Positions 31,610 through 39,715 of a stretch of 39,894 nt of DNA are shown piece by piece; the first letter of the stretch is position 1; every line of letters begins with the position of its first letter. Under the pieces are notes generated by a model. That model was not told where the DNA came from. It worked only from the letters and a program-made list of their open reading frames with translations, and did no database searches. A program made the translations under genes and the position numbers. The DNA is from Opitutaceae bacterium (GTDB taxonomy: Bacteria > Verrucomicrobiota > Verrucomicrobiia > Opitutales > Opitutaceae), in assembly GCA_003164715.1 (NCBI GenBank), contig PLTZ01000052.1:1-39894 (forward strand), written 5' to 3'.

Positions 31610-32971
31610 TCAGACGAGCTCGGGCGCCTCCCTGGCCCCGGTTTCCTTCTTGGCCTGCGCGTACGCCTTGAACTCGTCGCCGAACTTGGCGACGAAGCTC
31701 TGGGTCGGCCAGGCGCAGGCCTCGCCGAAGGCGCAGATCGTGCGTCCGGCGATCTGGTCGGCCACGCTCTTCAGGAGCGCCCCGTCCTCCGCCCTCGCCT
31801 CCCCGTGGACCATGCGGGCGGTGATCTTCTTCATCCAGAGCGAGCCCTCGCGGCAGGGCGTGCACTGCCCGCAGCTCTCGTGGGCGTAGAACGCGTTGAT
31901 GTTGCCGAGCGCCTCGACCATGCTGACGGAGTCGTCCATCACGATCACGCCGCCCGAGCCGCCCATCGAGCCCGCCGTGGCCAGCGAAGCGAAATCCAGG
32001 GGTATGTCCTCGACGCCCCAGTCGTACTCGACCATCTCGACGCCGACCTTGCGCTTGCCCCTGAAGCGCTCCCCGAACCGGAGCACCTTCGCCGACGAGC
32101 CGCCCGGGATGACCGCCTTGAATTTGCGGCCGGGCAGCGGCCCGCCGCACACCTCGTAGAGGAGCTGGCCCAGCGTGATCTTGCCCAGCGCGAACTCGTA
32201 GTAGCCCGGGCGCTGGACGTGGCCCGAGACACAGTAGATCCGCGTGCCCGTGTTGTTGAGGGTTCCGATCTTAGAGAAGGCCTCGCCGCCCATGTCCGCA
32301 ATGTGCTTCACGTGGCAGAGCGTCTCGACGTTGTTCACGATCGTCGGGCACTGGTAGAGGCCGAGGACCGCCGGATAGTACGGCGGCTTGATGCGCGGAT
32401 AGGGGCGCTTGCCCTCGAGGGACTCGATGAGCCCGGTCTCCTCGCCGCAGATGTAGGCGCCCGCCCCGCGGTGGACGTAGATCTCGCAGCCGTAGCCGGT
32501 GCCGAGGATGTCGGGGCCCGCGAAGTTGGCGGCCCGCGCCTCCGCGATCGCCTTCTCGAGGATCCTGGCCCCCTGCGGGAACTCGCCCCGAATGTAGATG
32601 AAGGCGCGCTCCACCTTGTTCGCGAAGCAGGTGATCATGATCCCCTCGATCAGCTGGTGCGGGTCCTGGTGGATGATGTAGCGGTCCTTGAACGTCCCCG
32701 GCTCGGACTCGTCCGCGTTCACGATCAGGTAGACGGGCTTGCCGCTCCTCCTGTCGAGCAGCGTCCACTTGACCCCGCAGGGGAAGCCGGCGCCGCCCCG
32801 GCCAAGGAGCCCCGACCGCTTCACCTCGTCGACCAGCTCCTCGGGCCTGCGCTTCACGGCCCTCCTGAGCACCTCGTAGCCGCCGTTGCGCACGTAGCAC
32901 GCGAGGTCGTTCGAGTACCCGGGCTCGTCGATGTGCCTGAAGATCATCCGGTATTGTTCGGGCGCGGGCAT
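31610..32971 (-). CDS. nuoF: NADH-quinone oxidoreductase subunit F (NADH/FMN site)
   Basis: NuoF (453 residues) binds NADH and FMN and holds cluster N3. The glycine-rich site GRGGAGFPCGVKW, the FMN region AGAYICGEETGLIESLEGKRPYPR, and the 4Fe-4S motif ESCGQCTPCREG are all in place. The start is the ATG at 32971, 11 bases after nuoE; a longer open frame upstream is a shadow of nuoE. Confidence 0.98.
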   Translation of the reverse strand: MPAPEQYRMIFRHIDEPGYSNDLACYVRNGGYEVLRRAVKRRPEELVDEVKRSGLLGRGGAGFPCGVKWTLLDRRSGKPVYLIVNADESEPGTFKDRYIIHQDPHQLIEGIMITCFANKVERAFIYIRGEFPQGARILEKAIAEARAANFAGPDILGTGYGCEIYVHRGAGAYICGEETGLIESLEGKRPYPRIKPPYYPAVLGLYQCPTIVNNVETLCHVKHIADMGGEAFSKIGTLNNTGTRIYCVSGHVQRPGYYEFALGKITLGQLLYEVCGGPLPGRKFKAVIPGGSSAKVLRFGERFRGKRKVGVEMVEYDWGVEDIPLDFASLATAGSMGGSGGVIVMDDSVSMVEALGNINAFYAHESCGQCTPCREGSLWMKKITARMVHGEARAEDGALLKSVADQIAGRTICAFGEACAWPTQSFVAKFGDEFKAYAQAKKETGAREAPELV

Positions 32972-32982
32972 GGGCGTTCGCT

Positions 32983-33483
32983 CTAGGGTTTTCCGGCGGG
33001 GGCTCCCGCCTCGGCCTTGATCTTCTCGGAAAGCGCGCGCGCCTTCGCCGGGTCCACCTTCTCGTGGAGCTCCTCGTCGATCATGACGACGGGCGCAGTG
33101 CCGCAGCTCGCCAGGCACTCGACGAACTCGATCGTCACCGCGCCGTCCGGCGAGACCTCGCCCAGCTTGGTGCCGAACTGCCGCTGGAACTCCGCGCAGG
33201 TCCGGTAGCCCCCCATGATCGCGCAGGAGAGGGTCCGGCAGACCTTGATGTGCCTGCGCCCGATCGGCTTGCGCCGGAACATCGGGTAGAACGAGACGAG
33301 CTCGTAGACGTTGATCGGCTGGAGCCCCAGCTTTGCGGCGATCCACTCGATCGCCTCGTCGGAGATGAGCCCCTGGTCCTCCTGGACAAGGTGCATGACG
33401 GGCAGCACGGCGCTGCGCTTGACCGGGTAGTGCGCGACGGCCTCGTCGATCCTGCTGAGGGTTTCGGGCTTGAGGTTCATCAT
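32983..33483 (-). CDS. nuoE: NADH-quinone oxidoreductase subunit E (2Fe-2S)
   Basis: NuoE (166 residues) is the thioredoxin-fold subunit carrying cluster N1a. The four cysteine ligands lie in CRTLSCAIMGG and ECLASCGTAP, with the usual spacing between the two pairs. The N-terminal helical part (YPVKRSAVLPVMHLVQEDQGLIS) is typical. The gene has two adjacent ATGs (33483 and 33480) overlapping the nuoD stop, so translation is coupled. The C-terminal tail is short and Ala/Lys-rich. Confidence 0.97.
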   Translation of the reverse strand: MMNLKPETLSRIDEAVAHYPVKRSAVLPVMHLVQEDQGLISDEAIEWIAAKLGLQPINVYELVSFYPMFRRKPIGRRHIKVCRTLSCAIMGGYRTCAEFQRQFGTKLGEVSPDGAVTIEFVECLASCGTAPVVMIDEELHEKVDPAKARALSEKIKAEAGAPAGKP

Positions 33484-34706
33484 CGGTCGCACTCGCCCAT
33501 CACGAAGTCGAACGAGCCCAGGATCGCCACGACGTCGGACACCATGGCGCCGACGCAGACCCTGGGCAGGATCGAGAGGTTGCAGAACGAGGGGGAGCGG
33601 ATCTTGAGCCTCCACGGGACCCCGCCGCCCTTCGAGACGACGTAGAACCCGAGGGCCCCCTTGGGGTTCTCGGCCTCGAAGTAGACCTCGCCCGCGGGCA
33701 TCTGCGGCCCCTCCGTGACGAGCATGAAGTCCTGGATCAGCTCCTCCATGGACGTGAGCACCTTGTCCTTCGGGGGGGCGAAGATGCGCCGGGCGTCCTC
33801 GGCGTACCACTTGCCCGCCGGCAGCCCGGCGATCGCCTGGCGGATGATGCGCACCGACTGCCTCATCTCCTCGGCGCGGACCAGGTACCGGTCGTAGGCG
33901 TCGCCCCTCGAGCCGACGGGGACGTCGAACTCGTACTGCTCGTAGCCGCTGTACGGCCTGTCCTTGCGCAGGTCGAGCGGGACGCCGCTTCCGCGCAGGT
34001 TCGGGCCCGTGAGACCGTAGGCGATCGCGTCCTCCCGGGAGATGACCCCGACGCCCGCCGTCCGGTCGGTGAAGATCTTGTTCCTCGTCAGGAGGCTCAG
34101 GATCTCCTCGAGCTGGGGCAGGAACTGGTCGCAGAAGGCGAGCACCCGGTCCGTCCAGCCGGGGGGCACGTCGCGGGCGACGCCGCCGATGCGCGTGTAG
34201 CTGGTCGTGAACCGGGCCCCGGTCAGCTCCTCGAAGAGCTTGTAGAGCTTCTCGCGCTCCGTGAACGAGTAGAGGAACACCGTCCACGCCCCGACATCGA
34301 TCCCGAAGGCGCCGAGCCCCATCAGGTGGGACGATATCCGCGCCATCTCCGCCGTGATCACGCGGATCGCCTGGCAGCGCGGCGGGACCTCGAGCTTCGC
34401 GAGCCGCTCGACCGCGATCGCGTAGGCCATGTTGTTCGCCAGCGGGGCGAGGTAGTCCAGCCGGTCCGTGTAGGGCACGAACTGGTTGTAGGTCATGTTC
34501 TCGGCGATCTTCTCGTCGCCGCGGTGCAGGTAGCCGATGACCGGGTCGGCCTTGGTCACGACCTCCCCGTCGAGCTCCAGCTGAAGCCGCAGGACGCCGT
34601 GGGTCGACGGGTGGGACGGTCCCATCGAGATGGACATCCTCTCCGTCTCGAACGCGCCCTGCGCGTGCTTCGCGGCTGTGTCGGGAATCGTGTGCTCGAC
34701 GGCCAT
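33480..34706 (-). CDS. nuoD: NADH-quinone oxidoreductase subunit D
   Basis: NuoD (408 residues) forms the quinone-binding site with NuoB and derives from the large subunit of NiFe hydrogenases. It shows SMGPSHPSTHGVLRL near the N-terminus with the quinone-contacting His, then GYLHRGDEKIAENMTYNQFVPYTDRLDYLAP, and the closing DIVAILGSFDFVMGECDR. C and D are separate genes here, not fused. The start is the ATG at 34706, 15 bases after nuoC. Confidence 0.98.
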   Translation of the reverse strand: MAVEHTIPDTAAKHAQGAFETERMSISMGPSHPSTHGVLRLQLELDGEVVTKADPVIGYLHRGDEKIAENMTYNQFVPYTDRLDYLAPLANNMAYAIAVERLAKLEVPPRCQAIRVITAEMARISSHLMGLGAFGIDVGAWTVFLYSFTEREKLYKLFEELTGARFTTSYTRIGGVARDVPPGWTDRVLAFCDQFLPQLEEILSLLTRNKIFTDRTAGVGVISREDAIAYGLTGPNLRGSGVPLDLRKDRPYSGYEQYEFDVPVGSRGDAYDRYLVRAEEMRQSVRIIRQAIAGLPAGKWYAEDARRIFAPPKDKVLTSMEELIQDFMLVTEGPQMPAGEVYFEAENPKGALGFYVVSKGGGVPWRLKIRSPSFCNLSILPRVCVGAMVSDVVAILGSFDFVMGECDR

Positions 34707-34721
34707 TGGGGGCTAAGGGGT

Positions 34722-35348
34722 TCAGGTCCCCGGCTTCGGATGGCGCTCGGTCCAGCTCTCATCCTTGGCGCGCGGCTCGGCCTCGGTCATGTTGATCCCG
34801 CCCGGCGAGGCCACGAACGGCCCGCCGGCCATGGGGGCGGCGATGGCGCCCGTCTTGGTCTCGGCAACCACCTCCGCATCGGGCAGCTCCGTCGGGACCC
34901 CGGAGAGCGGGAAGTCCTTGCGCAGGGGGAAGTGCGGGTACCCGTCCCACATGAGGATCCGGCGCAGGTCGGGGTGGCCGGTGAAGCGGATGCCGTACAT
35001 GTCATAGGCCTCGCGCTCGTGCCAGTCGGCCCCGGGCCACAGGGCCGCGGCGCTCGGGACCTCGGGGGCCCCGGCGTCGGCGCAGTCGGCGGCGACGCGG
35101 ACATAGTCGTGGCCCGTCGTGGACAGCACGTGGTACACCACCGTGAAGCGCGGCGAGGAGCCGACGCCCCAGTCCACGCCCGAGACGTCCTCGAGCACGT
35201 CGAACCCGTGCTCCTCCTTGAGCGACCTTAAGACCGCCAAGAGGTCGGACGCCGGCACGTTGACTGCGGGGTGGTCGAGGGTCGCGCGATCAGTCGCGCC
35301 CGGCCACCTAGCCTTCAGCGCTCGGACGGCGTCTAAGGCTGCGGACAT
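34722..35348 (-). CDS. nuoC: NADH-quinone oxidoreductase subunit C
   Basis: NuoC (208 residues) is a peripheral-arm subunit between NuoD and NuoI. The family signature WHEREAYDMYGIRFTGHPDLRRIL followed by YPHFPLRKDFPLSG lies in the C-terminal half. About 50 residues follow the signature, ending in a polar tail (AKDESWTERHPKPGT). The ATG at 35348 overlaps the nuoB stop by one base (TGATG). Confidence 0.96.
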   Translation of the reverse strand: MSAALDAVRALKARWPGATDRATLDHPAVNVPASDLLAVLRSLKEEHGFDVLEDVSGVDWGVGSSPRFTVVYHVLSTTGHDYVRVAADCADAGAPEVPSAAALWPGADWHEREAYDMYGIRFTGHPDLRRILMWDGYPHFPLRKDFPLSGVPTELPDAEVVAETKTGAIAAPMAGGPFVASPGGINMTEAEPRAKDESWTERHPKPGT

Positions 35349-35857
35349 CAGGCTGAAAGGAGTTTGCTCGCGGACGGCTCCCGCTTCACCTTCTCCTGCA
35401 GTTTGACAAGCGCGTCCAGGAGCGCCTCCGGCCGGGGCGGGCATCCGCTCACGTAGACGTCCACGGGGAGGATCCGGTCGACCCCCTGAAGGACGGCGTA
35501 GCTCCGGTACATCCCCCCGGTGCTCGCGCAGGCCCCCATCGCGATCACCCACTTCGGCTCGGCCATCTGGTCGTAGATCCTTCGGACCGCCGACGACATC
35601 TTGTAGGTCACCGTGCCCGAGACGATCATCACGTCCGACTGCTTGGGGGAGAAACGCATCACCTCCGCGCCGAACCGGGCGATGTCAAAGCGGCTCGCCG
35701 CGACCGCCATCAGCTCGATCGCGCAGCACGCCAGGCCCATGGGCATCGGCCACATCGAGCTGCTGCGGATCCAGTTGATCACCGCATCAGCCCGGGAGAC
35801 GATGACGTCGCCCTCTATCTTGCTGTTGTAGGTCAGGTCGGTGTTGGCTGAAACCAT
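35348..35857 (-). CDS. nuoB: NADH-quinone oxidoreductase subunit B (cluster N2)
   Basis: NuoB (169 residues) holds cluster N2, the last Fe-S centre before quinone. Its ligands are the tandem C44-C45 in GLACCAIE, the Cys in [11 protein letters not shown] and the Cys in VSGCPPRPE. It is the first gene of the operon. The usual first gene, nuoA, is absent; a GH2 glycosidase gene stands directly upstream instead. The ATG at 35857 has no Shine-Dalgarno sequence. An in-frame TTG at 35911 would add 18 unconserved residues. A sigma-54-like element ends 13 bases before the ATG. Confidence 0.97.
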   Translation of the reverse strand: MVSANTDLTYNSKIEGDVIVSRADAVINWIRSSSMWPMPMGLACCAIELMAVAASRFDIARFGAEVMRFSPKQSDVMIVSGTVTYKMSSAVRRIYDQMAEPKWVIAMGACASTGGMYRSYAVLQGVDRILPVDVYVSGCPPRPEALLDALVKLQEKVKREPSASKLLSA

Positions 35858-35869
35858 GGTAGAATTCGG

Positions 35870-35885
35870 GCAAAAACCGTGCCAG
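35870..35885 (-). promoter_or_regulatory. Sigma-54-like (-24/-12) promoter element before nuoB
   Basis: On the - strand the DNA reads CTGGCACGGTTTTTGC, matching the RpoN consensus TGGCACG-N4-TTGC in both halves and in spacing. The expected start of transcription, about 12 bases past the GC, would fall on or next to the nuoB ATG and give a nearly leaderless message. A single site can arise by chance, and no activator site was identified. Confidence 0.4.
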
Positions 35886-35935
35886 CGTACCGTGCCGCAA
35901 AGGCCGCGCAAGAAGGTTTTCTCTGACGCCAGCGA

Positions 35936-38011
35936 TTAGCGCGTGCTCAGCGTCCAGACGCACGAATCGGTCGCTTCCGAAGCGCCAAAATGAGCCGTCG
36001 CCGTCACCCGGTTCTGGCCCTTCGCGAGCGTGACGGCCGGCCAGCGGAACACCCGGTCGCCCTTCGGGTCGGCCTCCGCGCCGAGCGACCGGCCGTTCAG
36101 CTCAAGCGTGACCTCCGGGGCGTTCGAGTACACCTTGATCTCGGTGACCGGCTCGGCCCTCTCGGTGAACCGGCGGCTTGCGATGTGGAGCACGGGCGCG
36201 GCGCTCCAGTTGGCCTTGTAGAAGTAGAACGCGTCCTTCATCACCTTCCGGTCGTAGGTCACCAGGCCCTTGTCATTGCGCCCGGGGTGGTCGCCCTCGT
36301 TGCGCCCGTCCGACGCGAAGTCGTGGAGGCACCAGATGAACTTCGCCCAGACGTACGGCCGGCCCTTGAGCGCGGCCCAGTAGGCCTCGTGGAAGAGATT
36401 CTGGTACTCCTCAGGATGGAGCGGGCCGCGGGCCGCGGGCCGTGCGGGGTTCTCCTCGTGCTGGTAGATGCTCGCCCCCGCCCCGAATTCGCTCATCCCG
36501 AACCGCGCACGGGGGTAGTCCGCGCGGGTCTTGTCGAGCCAGGGTGCGAATTCGGAGAGTCGCCCGCCGTACCAGCCAAAGTAGCGGTTGAAGGCCACGA
36601 CGTCCGTGTGCCAGTTCTTTGGGTCCGCGTTGTCGTGGTTCGACGCGTACGTGGACAGCCGCGACGGGTCCTCCTCGCGCACCACCTCGGTCAGGGCCTC
36701 GATCACGGAATCGGCGGCGGGCCCCGAGGTCTCGTTGCCCACGCCCCAGAAGCAGATGGAAGGATGGTTGAAGTTCTGCCGGATGAGCTCGCGCAGCTGC
36801 TGCTTGGCGCTCTCAAGGTATTCCGGGGTCGCCAGGCCCTGCCCCCACGAGGGGATCTCGGCCCAGGCCACGAGGCCTGCCCGGTCGCAGCGGTCGTACC
36901 ATGAGTCGGACTGCTGGTAGTGCGACACGCGCACCGCCGTCGCGCCCGAATCCATCATGATCGCAAAGTCCTCGGCCTCCTCGGCTTCCGAGATCGCCCA
37001 TCCCTGGTCCGGCCAGTCCTGGTGCCGGTTGAACCCGTAGAGGTCCAGGTACCTCCCGTTCAGGATGAAGCCGCGGTCGGGGTCGACCGTGAAGGATCGC
37101 AGCCCCAGCGGCTGCTCGACGGCGTCGGACAGGCCTCCCTTCGCCCCGTTCCCCGGGACCGGCCGGAGCTCGACCCGGACCGTGTAGAGGTACGGGGCGG
37201 CGCGGGCGGCCCAGAAATGCGGCCGGCCGATGACCAGCGGCTTGGCCACCTCGTTCGCGCCGTTGGGCTCCAGGCGCACCCTGAAGGTTGAGTCCGCGCC
37301 GGCCACCACGGTCCCCGTCGCGTCGGCAACGGTCACCTGCATGTCCACCTCCCGCGGCATCGGGGTGTGGTTCTCGACCTCGGCGCGGACAATGATGCTC
37401 GCCGACTCCGCGCTCACGGCCCCCTCCTCCACGAAGACGCCCGCCGATCCCATGTCCATCGCCGAGACCTGGACCGGATCGGTCGCAAGCAGCGAGACGT
37501 CGCGGTAGAGCCCTCCGAAGATCGTGAAGTCCGCCGCGGTCGGAGGGATGCCGAGCTTCCCGTTGTCCACCCGCACCGCGATCAGGTTATCCGCCCCCGA
37601 GTGCAGGATGCCGGTCGCGTCAAACCGAAACCGCGCGAAGCCGCCCTTGTGGCTGCCGAGCCGGACGCCGTTCACGTAGACATCGGCCATCAGGCTCGCC
37701 CCGTCGAACTGCAGGTAGAGTCTGCGGCCCGCGAACGATCCATCGAGCGCCAGGTGCCGCCGGTACCAGCCGGCGCCCCGGCGGTAGTCGTCGCCCCCGT
37801 CCTGGCCGTCCAGCGCGTTCCAGGTGTGGGGAAGGTCCACCGGCTGCCACGCGTGGTCGTCGAATCCCGCCGCCTGGGCGCCCCCCGCGTCCCCGGCGAG
37901 GAACCTCCAGCCCCGGTCGAGGCTGACGGCCTGCCTGCCGTCGGCCGCGCGGGCCGCCGTCAGGACGCCAAGGAGGGCCGCGGCCGCGGCAAAGCTGCGA
38001 AGAGAGCGCAT
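35936..38011 (-). CDS. Secreted glycoside hydrolase family 2 (beta-galactosidase/beta-glucuronidase-like)
   Basis: A 691-residue exported glycosidase. A signal peptide (about 1-22, SFAAAAALLGVLTAARA) is followed by the GH2 jelly-roll sugar-binding domain (to about 200, with LPHTWNALDGQDGG and GWYRRHL), an immunoglobulin-like domain (about 205-320) and the TIM barrel (about 325-600). The acid/base E427 in GNETSG and the nucleophile E508 in MSEFGAGA are present, so it should be catalytically competent. A small C-terminal beta domain follows. GH2 enzymes release beta-linked galactose, glucuronate or mannose; the specificity here is open. It begins 7 bases after the binding-protein gene, so they are likely one transcript. 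It lies 78 bases upstream of nuoB with no terminator between. Confidence 0.93.
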   Translation of the reverse strand: MRSLRSFAAAAALLGVLTAARAADGRQAVSLDRGWRFLAGDAGGAQAAGFDDHAWQPVDLPHTWNALDGQDGGDDYRRGAGWYRRHLALDGSFAGRRLYLQFDGASLMADVYVNGVRLGSHKGGFARFRFDATGILHSGADNLIAVRVDNGKLGIPPTAADFTIFGGLYRDVSLLATDPVQVSAMDMGSAGVFVEEGAVSAESASIIVRAEVENHTPMPREVDMQVTVADATGTVVAGADSTFRVRLEPNGANEVAKPLVIGRPHFWAARAAPYLYTVRVELRPVPGNGAKGGLSDAVEQPLGLRSFTVDPDRGFILNGRYLDLYGFNRHQDWPDQGWAISEAEEAEDFAIMMDSGATAVRVSHYQQSDSWYDRCDRAGLVAWAEIPSWGQGLATPEYLESAKQQLRELIRQNFNHPSICFWGVGNETSGPAADSVIEALTEVVREEDPSRLSTYASNHDNADPKNWHTDVVAFNRYFGWYGGRLSEFAPWLDKTRADYPRARFGMSEFGAGASIYQHEENPARPAARGPLHPEEYQNLFHEAYWAALKGRPYVWAKFIWCLHDFASDGRNEGDHPGRNDKGLVTYDRKVMKDAFYFYKANWSAAPVLHIASRRFTERAEPVTEIKVYSNAPEVTLELNGRSLGAEADPKGDRVFRWPAVTLAKGQNRVTATAHFGASEATDSCVWTLSTR

Positions 38012-38018
38012 GGGGTTC

Positions 38019-39626
38019 CTACGGCTCCAGGTGGAGCTCGCGCCAATCTATGACGGATATTCCGTTGTCACGCCAGCCGCGAACGCTCGGGCCGATGAGG
38101 AGCCCCTGGTTCGTGTAGAAGACCGGCGCGAAATAGGCCTCGCGGGCGTTGATGGCCTCGAGCTCCGCAAAGGCCGCGCTGCGGCGGTTCTCGTCCGCCG
38201 TCTGGTCGGCGGCCGCAAACACCCGGTCGAACTGCGCGTCGCTCGAGCCGGAGTCGTTGTTGGGGTCCCCAGTCACCACTCCCTCGAGCATGTCGCGCGG
38301 ATCAGGAATGTAAGAGTACCCCTCAAGCAGCACCTGAAACTGCCTCTCCCGCTCGATGTTGAGGTAGGCCTTGAACTCGACGGGGCGCACGGCGGCGCGG
38401 ACGCCGAGGTTCTCGGCCCACATTCGCTGGATCACCTCGGCCACCTCAAGGGTGGTTCCCGTGTTGCCGTTGAGCGTGAGCTCGACCGGCGGCAGGCCCT
38501 TTCCCCCCGGGTATCCCGCCTCGGCCAGGAGGCTCGCGGCGCCCGCGGGGTCGAATGCGAATACGGCCGGCGGATGGAACCCCCCGGTTCCAGGCCGCAC
38601 GAGAGAAAAGGCCGGTGTGCCCAGCCGTCCGAGAACGGCGCTGACGAGCCGCTGGCGGTCGATCGCCAGCGATAAGGCCCGGCGCACGAGGCTGTTGGTG
38701 AAGGGGGCGCGGGAGACGTTGAAGGTCAGGAAATTGCTCCGCAGGCTCTGGAGGACGTGAAGCTCGCCGGGGTGCTCCGCCGCGTAGGCGGGAACCTTTG
38801 CCTTCGGCAGCCGGTACGTGAGGTGCAGCTGGCCCGTCCGGAAGGCCCGCTCCTCGGCCCCCTCGTCGTCGGTGGGATAGAACCGGACCTCGCGAAGCCT
38901 CATGCGGCCGGCGTCCCAGAAGTGCGGGTTCGCCCCGACGCGCACGTAGACGTTGGGCCGCCATTCCAGGAGCCTGAAGGGGCCGTTGCTGACGAGCGCG
39001 CCCGGTCGGGTCCATGGTCCGCCTCGCTGGCGGCGTCCACCGTTGGCGTCAAGGGACGGCATGTAGACGGGATAGAACGGGTCCCTCGACAGGAGCTTCA
39101 GGAGGTACGCCGCGGGATGGTCGAGCCGGATCACGAGGGTGCGGACGTCCGGGGCCCTTATCCCGACTGTCTCGGGATCGGCGCTGCGGCCCATCAGGAA
39201 GTCCCGGGCCCCCGTGATCGGGAACGCGTAACCCGCGTTCTCGCAGCCCACGTGGGGATCCAGGAGCCTCAGGAAGGAGTCGCGGAAGTCCATCGCGGTC
39301 AGGGGTGCCCCGTTGGACCACCTTGCGTCCGCCCGCAAATGGAACACGAGCTTCAGCCCGTCACGCGATACCTCCCAGCGTTCGGCCACCCCCGGCAGCA
39401 GGGTCTCGCCGTCACTGCTGTATTCCACCAGTCCCTGGAAGAGCGCCTGCAGGATTGTGCCCGTCGAGATCGCGGTGTTGATCTGGGGATCAAGGTCGGC
39501 CGGCTCGTCCTTGTTGCCCATGTGAAGGACCTGCTCTCGGTTGCCCTCCTCGACGGCGGTCTCGTGCTTCCCGCAGCCTGCGGCCGCAAGGACGCCGGCA
39601 GCCAGGTACAAGAGGCGCCGCATCAT
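38019..39626 (-). CDS. Family 5 extracellular solute-binding lipoprotein (OppA/DppA-like)
   Basis: A 535-residue ABC-importer binding protein. The N-terminus is a lipoprotein signal with the lipobox AAGC and acceptor C18, so it is membrane-anchored. The mature part has the SBP_bac_5 pattern: EPADLDPQINTAISTGTILQALFQGLVEY, LPGVAERWEVSRDGLKLVFHLRADARWSNG, VSNGPFRLLEW, and FNVSRAPFTNSLVRRALSLAIDRQ. The family binds oligopeptides, and some members bind oligosaccharides. No permease or ATPase gene is adjacent. The GH2 gene downstream hints at a glycan ligand. The ATG pair at 39626 and 39623 is preferred over the longer frame from 39671, because it gives a proper signal peptide. Confidence 0.9.
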   Translation of the reverse strand: MMRRLLYLAAGVLAAAGCGKHETAVEEGNREQVLHMGNKDEPADLDPQINTAISTGTILQALFQGLVEYSSDGETLLPGVAERWEVSRDGLKLVFHLRADARWSNGAPLTAMDFRDSFLRLLDPHVGCENAGYAFPITGARDFLMGRSADPETVGIRAPDVRTLVIRLDHPAAYLLKLLSRDPFYPVYMPSLDANGGRRQRGGPWTRPGALVSNGPFRLLEWRPNVYVRVGANPHFWDAGRMRLREVRFYPTDDEGAEERAFRTGQLHLTYRLPKAKVPAYAAEHPGELHVLQSLRSNFLTFNVSRAPFTNSLVRRALSLAIDRQRLVSAVLGRLGTPAFSLVRPGTGGFHPPAVFAFDPAGAASLLAEAGYPGGKGLPPVELTLNGNTGTTLEVAEVIQRMWAENLGVRAAVRPVEFKAYLNIERERQFQVLLEGYSYIPDPRDMLEGVVTGDPNNDSGSSDAQFDRVFAAADQTADENRRSAAFAELEAINAREAYFAPVFYTNQGLLIGPSVRGWRDNGISVIDWRELHLEP

Positions 39627-39715
39627 GGGGAGGGAGCGTCTCCGCGGGCCGAAGGAGGACGCAAACACCAATTTGTGGGGGCCCTGCCCCTAGGGCTTTC
39701 TGGTTTGGGCCGCTA
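39627..39715. mobile_element. Probable insertion sequence end region
   Basis: This gap between the partial transposase and the binding-protein gene contains GCCCTGCCCCTAGGGC-like self-complementary sequence and should include the IS terminal inverted repeat. The exact boundary and any target duplication cannot be set without the other end of the element, which is outside the window. Confidence 0.35.

Noticed and set aside
31805-32986. A 393-residue + strand frame opposite nuoF
   Set aside because: Shadow of nuoF; no recognisable domain and no ribosome binding site.
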